Assembly (NCBI RefSeq): GCF_019711395.1
Contig: NZ_JAIGNL010000002.1
Location: 1-64,000 of the forward strand
DNA: 64,000 nucleotides
Direction of reading: 5' to 3'
DNA from: Qipengyuania xiapuensis
Lineage (GTDB): Bacteria; Pseudomonadota; Alphaproteobacteria; Sphingomonadales; Sphingomonadaceae
How positions within the stretch are numbered: the stretch's first letter is position 1; every line of letters begins with the position of its first letter. A program made the translations under genes and the position numbers. This document shows, in pieces, positions 54,086-62,574 of the stretch. The notes under the pieces were generated by a model, which saw only the letters and a list, made by a program, of their open reading frames with translations, searched no databases and was not told the DNA's origin.

Positions 54086-54115
54086 GAATTTCTACGTGGG
54101 GGACGGGAGGTTCGT

Positions 54116-54235
54116 ATGTTGCAGACGGCTTTTCTGGCGTTTTCACTGGCCATGCTTGGCGGGGGCGCGTTCGCCGCGCAATCCGCCATCGATATCCAGG
54201 ATTCGGTCAACCAGACCGCGGGCGCAGGCCGCTGA
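54116..54235 (+). CDS. 39-residue exported peptide
   Basis: This very short frame reads MLQTAFLAFSLAMLGGGAFA followed by AQSAIDIQDSVNQTAGAGR. The first 20-21 residues look like a signal peptide with an AFA-A cut, leaving about 19 residues. GGGAGG lies 5 nt before the ATG, and a strong terminator starts 17 nt after the stop, so this has all the marks of a real monocistronic gene. I know no family for it. Confidence 0.6.
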   Translation: MLQTAFLAFSLAMLGGGAFAAQSAIDIQDSVNQTAGAGR

Positions 54236-54251
54236 TCTCGCCGCAAGAAAA

Positions 54252-54283
54252 AAGCCCCGCCGGATCGTCCGACGGGGCTCTTT
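54252..54283 (+). terminator. Terminator between the small peptide gene and the E2 gene
   Basis: The stem AGCCCCG / CGGGGCT is extended inward by CGGA/TCCG past one mismatch, is preceded by an A-run and followed by CTTTG. It lies between convergent genes and probably serves both. Confidence 0.82.
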
Positions 54284-54288
54284 GCTGA

Positions 54289-55581
54289 TCAATCCACCAG
54301 GATAAGCGCTGGCGTTTCCAGCAGCTTCTTCAACGCCTGGATGAAACTCGCCGCATCCCAGCCGTCGACCACGCGGTGATCGCAGCTGATCGAGATGTTC
54401 ATCAGCTTGCGCTTCTCGATCCGCTCCACACCATCGCTGCCGGTGACGTACATCGGGCGCTCGATAATGCGGTTCGGGCCGATGATCGCGACTTCGGGGC
54501 GGTTGATGACCGGCGTGGTAGCCACGCCGCCAAGCGGGCCGAGGGAGGTGACGGTCAGCGTGCCGCCTTCCATCTCTTCCTTCTTCGCCGTGCCGTTGCG
54601 TGCAGCATCGGCCAGGCGCGAGATCTCGTTGGCGAGCTGCCACAGGTTCTTGGCCTGAGCGTTCTTGATGACCGGGACCATCAGGCCGGCATCGGTCTGC
54701 GCCGCCATGCCCATGTTGACCGCGCCGTGGCGCGTCACCACGCCCGCTTCATCGTCGTAGCGCGCGTTGATCATGGGATAGTCGGGCAGCGTCTTGCAGA
54801 TCGCGGTGATCAGCAGCGGCAGGATCGTAAGCTTGGGCTTGTCGCCGCGGCTGGCGTTGAGCTGTGCGCGCAGGACCTCGAGGTCGGTGACGTCGCATTC
54901 CTCGACATAGGAGAAGTGCGGGATGTTGCGCTTCGAGGCGGCCATGTTCTCGGCAATGCGACGGCGCATGCCGATGACCTTCTTCTCCTCGTCCTCGCGG
55001 GTCTTGGCAGCGTGGCCATAGCCCGAGTTGTAGGAGAGGAACTGGTCGAGGTCGCCGTGACGGATGCGGCCTTCCTCGGACGGCTTCACCTGGCTGAGGT
55101 CGACACCCAGTTCCTTGGCGCGCTTGCGCACTGCGGGGGTCGCGAGGACCTTTGCCTGTTGCTTCGGCTCGGGCGCCGGGGTCGGCGCGGGCAGCGGTTC
55201 GGGCTTAGGATCGGCGGCCAGCGCATCGTCGGCATCGCTGGCGTCAGAGGTTTCGACCTCGATACGCTCTTCGACTTCCGCAGCCTTCGGCGCGGGTGCG
55301 GGCGCGGGAGCTTCCTCGGCAACGTCTTCGGGCACTTCACCCTCGACCTCGATCACGACCAGCATCGAGCCGATCGAGACCATGTCGCCTTCTTCGCCGG
55401 CGATCTCGAGGATCTTACCGTCGACCGGGCTTTCCATCGGCACGGTGGCCTTGTCGGTCATCATGTCGACGAATTCCTCGTCTTCCTTGACCGTGTCGCC
55501 GACCTTCTTGTGCCACTGGACGATTTCCGCCTCGGCAATGCCTTCGCCGATGTCGGGCATGTTGAATACAAATTTCGCCAT
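54289..55581 (-). CDS. bkdB: Branched-chain 2-oxoacid dehydrogenase E2 (dihydrolipoamide acyltransferase)
   Basis: This 430-residue protein has one lipoyl domain with the lipoylated lysine Lys44 in MTDKATVPME, an acidic/Pro-Ala linker, a peripheral subunit-binding domain (ATPAVRKRAKELGVDLSQV, about 146-164), and a catalytic domain ending in SCDHRVVDGW with the active-site His. Together with the adjacent E1 alpha and beta genes it forms the complex that oxidises 2-oxoacids of Val, Leu and Ile. A pyruvate-type complex is less likely given the E1 split. Confidence 0.9.
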   Translation of the reverse strand: MAKFVFNMPDIGEGIAEAEIVQWHKKVGDTVKEDEEFVDMMTDKATVPMESPVDGKILEIAGEEGDMVSIGSMLVVIEVEGEVPEDVAEEAPAPAPAPKAAEVEERIEVETSDASDADDALAADPKPEPLPAPTPAPEPKQQAKVLATPAVRKRAKELGVDLSQVKPSEEGRIRHGDLDQFLSYNSGYGHAAKTREDEEKKVIGMRRRIAENMAASKRNIPHFSYVEECDVTDLEVLRAQLNASRGDKPKLTILPLLITAICKTLPDYPMINARYDDEAGVVTRHGAVNMGMAAQTDAGLMVPVIKNAQAKNLWQLANEISRLADAARNGTAKKEEMEGGTLTVTSLGPLGGVATTPVINRPEVAIIGPNRIIERPMYVTGSDGVERIEKRKLMNISISCDHRVVDGWDAASFIQALKKLLETPALILVD

Positions 55582-55586
55582 GTCGA

Positions 55587-56648
55587 TTACTCGCTCAGGA
55601 TCTTGTCGAGGGCCTCGCCGATACGGATTGGGCCGGGGAAATAGGCCCATTCGAGGCTGTGGGGATAGGGTGTGTCGAAGCCGGTCACGCGTTCGACCGG
55701 GGCTTCGAGGTGGTAGAAGCAGCGCTCGGTCACCAGCGCGCTGAGTTCGGCGCCGAAACCGGCAGTACGGGTCGCTTCGTGGACGATCAGGCAGCGGCCG
55801 GTCTTCTTGACCGATTCCTCGATCGTTTCGATGTCGACCGGAACGATGGTGCGCAGGTCGACGATGTCGGCCTCGACGCCCTTCTCACGGCAGACCGCCT
55901 CCACCACGTGGACCATGGTGCCATAGGCAAGGATGGTCAGCTCCTCGCCTTCGGTCGCGTAGCGCGCCTTGCCGAGCGGGATCTTGTAATGCCCCTCGGG
56001 CACCACGCTCGCATCGAAGCGCTTCCACGGTTCGACCGGCTTGTCGTAATAGCCCGAGAACGGGCCGTTGTAGATGCGCTTGGGCTCGAAGAAGATGACC
56101 GGGTCATTGTCTTCGATGGCGCTGATCAGAAGGCCCTTCGCGTCATAGGGCGTCGCAGGAATGACCGTCTTCAGGCCGGAGACATGGGCGAAGATCGCCT
56201 CGGGGCTCTGGCTGTGCGTCTGGCCACCGAAGATGCCGCCGCCAAAGGGGCTGCGCACGGTGATCGGCGCGATGTATTCGGCCGCCGAACGATAGCGCAG
56301 GCGCGCCGCTTCGGAGATCAGCTGGTCAAGGCCGGGGTAAATGTAGTCGGCAAACTGGATTTCCGGCACCGGACGAAGGCCGTATGCCCCCATCCCGACT
56401 GCCGCGGCGATGATGCCGCATTCGGAAATCGGCGTGTCGAACACGCGGGTCTTGCCGTATTTCTGCTGGAGGCCGGCGGTGCAGCGGAACACGCCGCCGA
56501 AATAGCCGACGTCCTCGCCCATGATGACGATGTTCTCGTCGCGGCCCATCGACACGTCGAGCGCGTCGTTGATCGCCTCGATCATGTTTAGGCGGCGTTC
56601 GGTGCCCTGCTCTGCTGCGGGCGCGTCCTTGGTTGCGGTGTCGCTCAT
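55587..56648 (-). CDS. Branched-chain 2-oxoacid dehydrogenase E1 beta subunit
   Basis: This 353-residue transketolase-like protein has NMIEAINDALDVSM, GEDVGYFGGVFRCTAGL and PFGGGIFGGQTHSQSPEA, which are family-typical. MSDTATK at 56648 overlaps the E1 alpha stop as ATGA, which decides the start. E2 follows after 5 nt. Confidence 0.92.
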   Translation of the reverse strand: MSDTATKDAPAAEQGTERRLNMIEAINDALDVSMGRDENIVIMGEDVGYFGGVFRCTAGLQQKYGKTRVFDTPISECGIIAAAVGMGAYGLRPVPEIQFADYIYPGLDQLISEAARLRYRSAAEYIAPITVRSPFGGGIFGGQTHSQSPEAIFAHVSGLKTVIPATPYDAKGLLISAIEDNDPVIFFEPKRIYNGPFSGYYDKPVEPWKRFDASVVPEGHYKIPLGKARYATEGEELTILAYGTMVHVVEAVCREKGVEADIVDLRTIVPVDIETIEESVKKTGRCLIVHEATRTAGFGAELSALVTERCFYHLEAPVERVTGFDTPYPHSLEWAYFPGPIRIGEALDKILSE

Positions 56649-57961
56649 GCGCCCTTCCCTCCGTTCGGGAGCCCTTCGGGGAACTTGGTCTCGCGTTCGC
56701 GGATCGCCTGTTCGCTCTGCTCCCTGAGATGCCAGGGCAGCTCTTCGAACACGTCTTCGAACATGGTGCGGAACGGATGGTGCAGGCCATGGCCGAGGAT
56801 GCCGTTCTCTTCGGCTTCCTTGGTCGTCTTCTTGACGAATTCGGCGGCCTCGAGGTCCATCTTCTGCTGGCGCTCCTCGTCCCACTCACCGATCTCGATG
56901 AGGTGGTTCTTGAGGCGCATCACCGGATCGCCGAGCGGCCACTCGTCGCGCTCCTGCGCGCTGCGATATCCGCTGGGATCGTCCGAGGTGGAGTGTCCTT
57001 CGGCGCGGTAGCTGAAGAACTCGATCAGCGTCGGGCCGGCATTGGCGCGGGCGCGGTTGGCGGCCCACTGTTCTGCTGCATAGCAGGCGAGCGGGTCGTT
57101 ACCGTCGACGCGCAGCGAAGCGATACCGTAGCCGAGACCGCGCGCCGCGAAAGTCGCGCGCTCTGCGCCAGCGAAACCGCTGAAGCTCGAGATCGCCCAC
57201 TGGTTGTTGACCACGTTGAGGATGACCGGAGCGTTGTAGACGGTCGCGAACAGGCAGGCCGAGTGGAAGTCGCCTTCCGCGGTGCTGCCCTCGCCGACCC
57301 AGGTCGCGGCAATCCGGCTGTCGCCCTTGATTGCCGATGCCATCGCCCAGCCGACCGCCTGCGGGGTCTGCGTGGCGAGGTTGCCCGAGATGGTGAAGAA
57401 GCTGTGCTCCTTCGAGGAATACATGATCGGCAGCTGGCGGCCCTTCAGCTTGTCGCCCTTGTTCGAGTAGATCTGGTTGATCATCTCGATCATCGGGTAG
57501 CCGCGCTGGATCAGGATGCCCTGCTGGCGATAGCTCGGAAACACCATGTCGTCCGCCGCGAGCGCCATCGAGGCCGAGACACTGGTCGCCTCTTCGCCGG
57601 TGCACTTCATGTAGAAGCTGGTCTTGCCCTGGCGCTGGCCGCGGAACATGCGCTCGTCGAAGGCGCGCGTCATGGCCATGTGGCCGAGCATTGTGCGCAG
57701 CGTTTCCGGGTCGAGCTTCGGGTCCCACGGGCCGTGGGCCTTGTTGTCCTCGCCCAGAACGCGGATCAGGCCATGCGCGAAATCGAGCATGTCTTCCGGC
57801 TTGGTGGTCTCGTCGGGGCGCGGCTGCTGGCCGGCCTCCGGAACCTCGATATGCGAGAAGTCGACCGCATCACCGGGTCGGAACTTGGGTTCTGGCACGT
57901 GGAGCGAGAGCTTGGGGCGGTTATCGCCAGCTTTCGCAGTACCTTGAGGCCTGTCGGCCAT
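56645..57961 (-). CDS. Branched-chain 2-oxoacid dehydrogenase E1 alpha subunit
   Basis: This 438-residue ThDP-binding subunit has GEGSTAEGDFHSA and VNNQWAISSF in the ThDP region, and RAEGHSTSDDPSGYRS, the phosphorylation-loop-like sequence of branched-chain E1 alpha proteins. It is the first gene of the E1a-E1b-E2 operon. No E3 (lipoamide dehydrogenase) gene lies in the window. Confidence 0.92.
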   Translation of the reverse strand: MADRPQGTAKAGDNRPKLSLHVPEPKFRPGDAVDFSHIEVPEAGQQPRPDETTKPEDMLDFAHGLIRVLGEDNKAHGPWDPKLDPETLRTMLGHMAMTRAFDERMFRGQRQGKTSFYMKCTGEEATSVSASMALAADDMVFPSYRQQGILIQRGYPMIEMINQIYSNKGDKLKGRQLPIMYSSKEHSFFTISGNLATQTPQAVGWAMASAIKGDSRIAATWVGEGSTAEGDFHSACLFATVYNAPVILNVVNNQWAISSFSGFAGAERATFAARGLGYGIASLRVDGNDPLACYAAEQWAANRARANAGPTLIEFFSYRAEGHSTSDDPSGYRSAQERDEWPLGDPVMRLKNHLIEIGEWDEERQQKMDLEAAEFVKKTTKEAEENGILGHGLHHPFRTMFEDVFEELPWHLREQSEQAIRERETKFPEGLPNGGKGA

Positions 57962-58052
57962 AGAATCGTCTCCCAGACGTAATCTTACGCTTGCGCGTTA
58001 TTTTATTTCGCGCGGGGGAAACGGTCAAGTACGCCTATGCATACGATTTCCG

Positions 58053-59015
58053 TCACACCGCGACGGGGGCCTTGATGGCTCCGAGCGGCGTGTAGTCGTG
58101 AACCGCGAAATCCTCAATCCGGTAGTCGAAGATAGTCGGCGGGCGCCGCACAATCTCAAGCCGCGGATGACCCTGCGGTTCCCGCGATAGCTGCTCCTTC
58201 ACGAGGTGTTCGTGGTTGAGATAAAGGTGCGTGTCGCCGCCCATCCACACGAACTCGCCCGGTTCGAGTCGCGCCTGGTGGGCGAGCATGCGCTGGAGCA
58301 GCGCCGCCGACCAGAGGTTGAACGGCAGGCCGAGCGCGACGTCGCAGCTGCGCTGGTAGAGAAGGCCATTGAGACGCGGCTTGCCGTCGCGGCCTTCCGA
58401 TACGTGGAACTGGTAGGTCTTGTGGCACGGCGGCAGCGCCATGCGTGGCACGTCGGCGACGTTCCAGCCCTCGATGATGTGGCGACGGCTGCCCGGATTT
58501 TCCTGCAGCGATTCGACGACTTCTGCGACCTGGTTGATACCGCGGCCCTTGCGGAACAGCCCGCCCTTCACCGGCTGGTAGGTCGGCCAGTCGACCCATT
58601 GCTTGCCGTACACAGGTCCGAGATCGCCCCACATGGCGGCAAAGTCCTCGTCATCTGCGATGCGCTGGACGAAATCCTCGAGCGAGATCTCGTCGCCCGT
58701 CTGCTCGACATATTTGGCGTGCGGCCACTCGTTCCAGATCTTCACGCCCTGTAGCACGAGCGGGCGGATATTGGTGTCGCCGGTAAGGAACCAGAGCAGC
58801 TCGCGCGTGGCGGTCTTCCAGTAGACGCGCTTGGTGGTGATGAGCGGCATTGCGCCGTCGGAAAGGTCGAAACGCAGCATTGCGCCGAAGACCGAACGCG
58901 TGCCGATACCCGTACGGTCGCGCCGCTCGTCGCCCTCGAGCCAGATGCGGCGCATCAGGTCGAGATATTGGGTTTCGAAATGGGTGTCCGGCATGGCCGA
59001 GTTGTCGCTCTTCAT
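58053..59015 (-). CDS. thyA: Thymidylate synthase ThyA
   Basis: This 320-residue enzyme methylates dUMP to dTMP with methylene-THF. The catalytic Cys lies in MALPPCHKTYQFHV, and RSCDVALGLPFN and the C-terminal HDYTPLGAIKAPVAV are conserved. It has a 50-60 residue insertion (HAKYVEQTGDEISLEDFVQR) compared with E. coli ThyA, seen in the longer bacterial forms. The start could instead be ATG 58994. Confidence 0.95.
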   Translation of the reverse strand: MKSDNSAMPDTHFETQYLDLMRRIWLEGDERRDRTGIGTRSVFGAMLRFDLSDGAMPLITTKRVYWKTATRELLWFLTGDTNIRPLVLQGVKIWNEWPHAKYVEQTGDEISLEDFVQRIADDEDFAAMWGDLGPVYGKQWVDWPTYQPVKGGLFRKGRGINQVAEVVESLQENPGSRRHIIEGWNVADVPRMALPPCHKTYQFHVSEGRDGKPRLNGLLYQRSCDVALGLPFNLWSAALLQRMLAHQARLEPGEFVWMGGDTHLYLNHEHLVKEQLSREPQGHPRLEIVRRPPTIFDYRIEDFAVHDYTPLGAIKAPVAV

Positions 59016-59125
59016 CTTATTGCGGCCCTAGGCCCAAAATAACGCAAAAGCCCGCTTGCACCAGTCGCAATCCACACCTATAGGGCCGCCTCTGCCTCGC
59101 GGGGTCCGCCCCGCAAGCATCCGGT

Positions 59126-59202
59126 CGGGGAGTAGCTCAGCCTGGTAGAGCACTGTCTTCGGGAGGCAGGGGCCGGAGGTTCGAATCCTCTCTCCCCGAC
59201 CA
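59126..59202 (+). tRNA. tRNA-Pro (anticodon CGG)
   Basis: The acceptor CGGGGAG pairs with CTCCCCG. The anticodon stem CTGTC/GGCAG (one G-T) encloses TTCGGGA with anticodon CGG. The T-loop TTCGAAT and encoded CCA are present. It decodes CCG. Confidence 0.95.
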
Positions 59203-59314
59203 TTTTACTTTCCAGAACATCAGGGCGCATTGTCCGCAAATCTGCGGAACAAGCGCAAGTGCGGGCGATTGAATGGCGGTACACTCCCGTCATCAAGGGT
59301 CTCGCCGCATAGCC

Positions 59315-59788
59315 GTGTCCAAGCCTGCCGTCCTGTTCGTCTGCCTCGGCAACATCTGCCGCTCGCCGCTCGCCGAAGCCGCCTTTCGCCATGCCGCCTC
59401 CGAAGCTGGCATCGACGTTCACGTCGATAGCGCCGGAACGGCCGGATATCACGTGGGTGAGCCGCCCGATCCGCGCAGCATCGACGAGGCCCGCCGCAGG
59501 GGCATCGACATTACCGGCTATCGCGGACGCCAGCTGGGCGAGAGCGACTTCCACGAATTCGACTACATCCTCGGCATGGATTCATCGAACATGGCGAACA
59601 TCGCGCGTGTCGATCCGGGTGACGGCAAGGCCCGCGTCGCCATGCTGCTCGACCTCGTGCCCGGACAGGAAGGGCGTGAAGTCGGTGACCCCTACTATGG
59701 CGGTGCGGAGGGCTTCTCGATCACATGGAGCGAAGTCAGCGCCGGTGCGAATGCGTTGCTGGCAGTCATGATCGAAGAACATGGCTGA
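59315..59788 (+). CDS. Low-molecular-weight protein tyrosine phosphatase-like protein
   Basis: This 157-residue protein has the P-loop CLGNICRS (Cys10, Arg16) and the general-acid motif DPYYGG (Asp125). It would hydrolyse phosphotyrosine or small sugar phosphates. GTG 59315 gives the family-normal length. ATG 59273 is an alternative. It overlaps the next gene by 8 nt and sits in a trio with ABC1 and fructosamine-kinase-like genes, where related phosphatases are known to act on ribulose/erythrulose phosphates. Confidence 0.88.
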   Translation: MSKPAVLFVCLGNICRSPLAEAAFRHAASEAGIDVHVDSAGTAGYHVGEPPDPRSIDEARRRGIDITGYRGRQLGESDFHEFDYILGMDSSNMANIARVDPGDGKARVAMLLDLVPGQEGREVGDPYYGGAEGFSITWSEVSAGANALLAVMIEEHG

Positions 59789-61112
59789 CGAAGACACCAG
59801 CCGGCACCGCTCGGTTCCTGCGTCTCGTATCGGACGCCTCGGCGGTTTCACCCGTCTTGCGGGTGGACTTGCCGGCGGTGCGCTGAGCGAAGGTGCGCGG
59901 CGGATTGCCAGCGGAGAGCGCCCGCGCCTCGACCAGCTTCTGCTCACGCCCGCGAATGCGAAGAGGCTTACCGACAGGCTCGCGCACCTTCGCGGCGCGG
60001 CGATGAAACTGGGCCAGATGATTTCGATGGATGCAGGCGACCTCTTGCCGCCCGAGCTTTCCGAGATCCTTGCCCGCCTGCGCGAGCGGGCGGATTTCAT
60101 GCCGCCCAAGCAACTCGACAAGGTCCTGAGTGCGGAATGGGGCAAGGACTGGCGCAAGCGATTCCGCCGCTTCGAGCCGCGCCCGATCGCCGCCGCATCG
60201 ATCGGACAGGTGCACCGCGCCATGCTGCCGGACGGTCGGCTGCTCGCGATCAAGGTGCAGTATCCGGGAATCGCGCAAAGCATCGACAGCGATGTCGACA
60301 ATGTAGCCGGTCTCCTGAAGCTGACCGGCCTGCTCCCGGCCGAACTCGACATCGCACCCCTCCTCGCCGCCGCGAAGGAGCAGCTCCACGAAGAGGCCGA
60401 TTACGTTCGCGAGGGCGCCATGATGACGCGTTTCGGCGAGCTTCTGGAAGGGCGCGAAGGCTTTGTCGTGCCGGAACTCCACGAAGAGCTGACCACCACC
60501 CGCATCCTCGCGATGAGTTTCGAGGAAGGCGGGCCGATCGAAGCTCTCGCCAGCGAGCCGCAGGAGCTGCGTGACGAGGTCTTCGCTCGCATGATCGAAC
60601 TCGTCGCGCGCGAACTGTTCGACAGCCGCCTGATGCAGACCGATCCGAACTTCGCCAACTACCGCTGGCAGGCAAAGACCGGCCGGATCGTGCTGCTCGA
60701 TTTCGGTGCCGCTCGAGAGGTCTCGGAAGGTATCTCGGCCGACTATCGCAGGCTGCTCTATGCCGGGCTTGCCGAGGACAGGGAAGCCGTCATGGAGGCA
60801 GCGATAGAGGCAGGTTTCATGAACCCGCGGGCCCTCGAACGTCATCCGGAGGCGATGCGGCGTGCGGTCGACATCGTCGTCACCCAGATGGCGAGCGATG
60901 ACCGTCTCGATTTCGGCGACCGCGCCTTCGTGCCCGAGATTCGCGAAACGGTCATGCCGATCGCACGCGACCGCGAAAGCTGGCACCTGCCCCCCGCCGA
61001 AACGCTGTTCGTCCAGCGCAAGGTCAGCGGCACTGCGCTGCTGGGAGCAAGGCTGAACGCCCGGGTCGACGTGCGCGGGATCGTCGAACGCGTCTTGGCG
61101 GAGACGGCATGA
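59781..61112 (+). CDS. ABC1/UbiB-family atypical kinase
   Basis: This 443-residue protein has the KxGQ motif (MKLGQMISMD), the Ala-rich loop AAASIGQVHRA in place of a Gly-loop, the ATP Lys in LAIKVQYPG, and the DFG-like VLLDFGAAREV. ABC1 proteins are atypical kinases or ATPases often tied to ubiquinone. It is not clearly UbiB itself, which has C-terminal membrane helices that I do not see here. It overlaps its neighbours by 8 and 4 nt. Confidence 0.86.
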   Translation: MADEDTSRHRSVPASRIGRLGGFTRLAGGLAGGALSEGARRIASGERPRLDQLLLTPANAKRLTDRLAHLRGAAMKLGQMISMDAGDLLPPELSEILARLRERADFMPPKQLDKVLSAEWGKDWRKRFRRFEPRPIAAASIGQVHRAMLPDGRLLAIKVQYPGIAQSIDSDVDNVAGLLKLTGLLPAELDIAPLLAAAKEQLHEEADYVREGAMMTRFGELLEGREGFVVPELHEELTTTRILAMSFEEGGPIEALASEPQELRDEVFARMIELVARELFDSRLMQTDPNFANYRWQAKTGRIVLLDFGAAREVSEGISADYRRLLYAGLAEDREAVMEAAIEAGFMNPRALERHPEAMRRAVDIVVTQMASDDRLDFGDRAFVPEIRETVMPIARDRESWHLPPAETLFVQRKVSGTALLGARLNARVDVRGIVERVLAETA

Positions 61113-61918
61113 GCGATACGCTTGCAGACGCCGTAGAACGGCTGGTCGGCAAGCGCCCCGCCGACATCCGCCGCTTTGCCGGCGGGGACATTTCGGGCGC
61201 GTCGCTTGCGACCTTCGCCGATGGCGAAACCATCGTGGCAAAGTCGGGCCCGGTGGTCGGCATCGAGGCGCGGATGCTCGGAGCGATGGCGCAATCGGGC
61301 GCGCCAACGCCGGATGTCATCGCAGCGGATGACGAGGTCATGCTGATCGAGCACCTGCCGAGCGATGCGGGTCTGTCGGGGTCTGCATGGAATTCGCTGG
61401 CCGAGGCGCTTGGCCAGTTGCACGCGGAGACTGGCGAGAATTTCGGCTGGCCAGAGAATTACGCTCTACGCGATGTGACGGTCGAGAACGAAGCCTGCGA
61501 CAGCTGGCCGCAGTTCTGGGGGGAGCGGCGTTTGCTGTGCCACGCCCCTCACCTACCCGCAGCGCTGGCGAGGCGGCTGGACGAACTCGCCTCCAAGCTG
61601 GGCGACATGCTGCCGGGCTCACCAAGGCCATCATTGCTCCACGGAGACCTCTGGGGAGGCAACATCCTCGTATCGGGCGGCAGGATCAGCGGACTGATCG
61701 ACCCTTGCGCCTACTACGGAGACCACGAGGTCGATGCCGCCAGTCTCACAGTGTTCGACCATCCGCCGGGCAGCTTTTTCGCCTCGCTCGGGCTTGAGCC
61801 GGGATGGAGCGAACGGCAGCCGGTCTACCGGCTGTGGATGTGGCTGCTCCATGTTCGCCTGTTCGGTGACGGATATCGTCCCGCCGTCGAACGCGAACTG
61901 GAGATGCTCGGCTTCTAG
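61109..61918 (+). CDS. Fructosamine/ribulosamine 3-kinase family protein
   Basis: This 269-residue protein has the phosphotransferase motif LLHGDLWGGNI (catalytic Asp180) and IDPCAYYGDHEVDAASL, both characteristic of the FN3K family. Members phosphorylate sugars bound to lysine amines, so that the sugar leaves and the protein is repaired. It is linked by ATGA to the ABC1 gene and follows a phosphatase. Its stop shares CTAG with the convergent gene. Confidence 0.88.
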   Translation: MSDTLADAVERLVGKRPADIRRFAGGDISGASLATFADGETIVAKSGPVVGIEARMLGAMAQSGAPTPDVIAADDEVMLIEHLPSDAGLSGSAWNSLAEALGQLHAETGENFGWPENYALRDVTVENEACDSWPQFWGERRLLCHAPHLPAALARRLDELASKLGDMLPGSPRPSLLHGDLWGGNILVSGGRISGLIDPCAYYGDHEVDAASLTVFDHPPGSFFASLGLEPGWSERQPVYRLWMWLLHVRLFGDGYRPAVERELEMLGF

Positions 61919-62517
61919 AGCCCCTTGCGGCCGAAACCACCGCCGCGCATCTGCGGGGCCGCAGGCATCGGCGCTTCACCGATCACTCCCTGCGAGCGCG
62001 CAGCTGGCGCAGCTGGCGCAGCATTGCCGAAACCCTGCGGACGAGCGGGCTGTTGCGGGACTTCCTGCTGCTGCTCGGCGCCTTCGAGGTAATCGACGAT
62101 CTCTTCGAGCAGGTGCTCTGCCGAGCGATGTTCGCGGGCGAGCAGTCGCTGCGTGATACTGGCATAGCCGAGGAAGGAGAAAGGCCCCTTGATCTTGAGG
62201 AAGGTGTTGGTCGCGATCCAGTTGTAGGTCTGCTTTTCCACCTCGAAACCGTGTACTTCCTCCCACCGCAGTCGCGTGCTGCCGAGCACCCCGTGGTAAG
62301 TCACGAAATTGCGGTCGTATTCGAGGATTTTGCCCCCATCGAGAAGATAGCGCGCGCCCATTGGCAGGCAGATCACGAAACATCCTGCGATGAGCCAGCC
62401 GGCGAAGGACGCCTTGCCGTGGAACGCGCTCCCGGCCAAGACGCCGAGAAAGATGAAACCGATCATGAGGCCGCAGGCCATGGCCACGCGAGACCTCGAA
62501 TATCTTACGATCTGCAT
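61915..62517 (-). CDS. Hypothetical membrane protein with PH-like domain
   Basis: This 200-residue protein has two N-terminal helices (about 10-30 and 38-58), a soluble part DGGKILEYDRNFVTYHGVLG and RLRWEEVHGFEVEKQT resembling the bacterial PH-like (YdbS-type) beta domain, and a low-complexity Gln/Pro/Ala/Gly tail (about 147-198) likely disordered. The function is unknown. It converges on the kinase gene with a 4-nt overlap and is upstream of recG's stop by 57 nt. Confidence 0.72.
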   Translation of the reverse strand: MQIVRYSRSRVAMACGLMIGFIFLGVLAGSAFHGKASFAGWLIAGCFVICLPMGARYLLDGGKILEYDRNFVTYHGVLGSTRLRWEEVHGFEVEKQTYNWIATNTFLKIKGPFSFLGYASITQRLLAREHRSAEHLLEEIVDYLEGAEQQQEVPQQPARPQGFGNAAPAAPAARSQGVIGEAPMPAAPQMRGGGFGRKGL

Positions 62518-62574
62518 TGTAATTCCCCCGTTTGGGCGAGGGTTTAATGCGAAAATCTTAGCAAAAGCCTGACG

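Noticed and set aside
59126..59202. tRNA-Pro as a possible integration site for a mobile element.
   Set aside because: No integrase, direct repeat of the tRNA end or foreign gene block is seen on either side.
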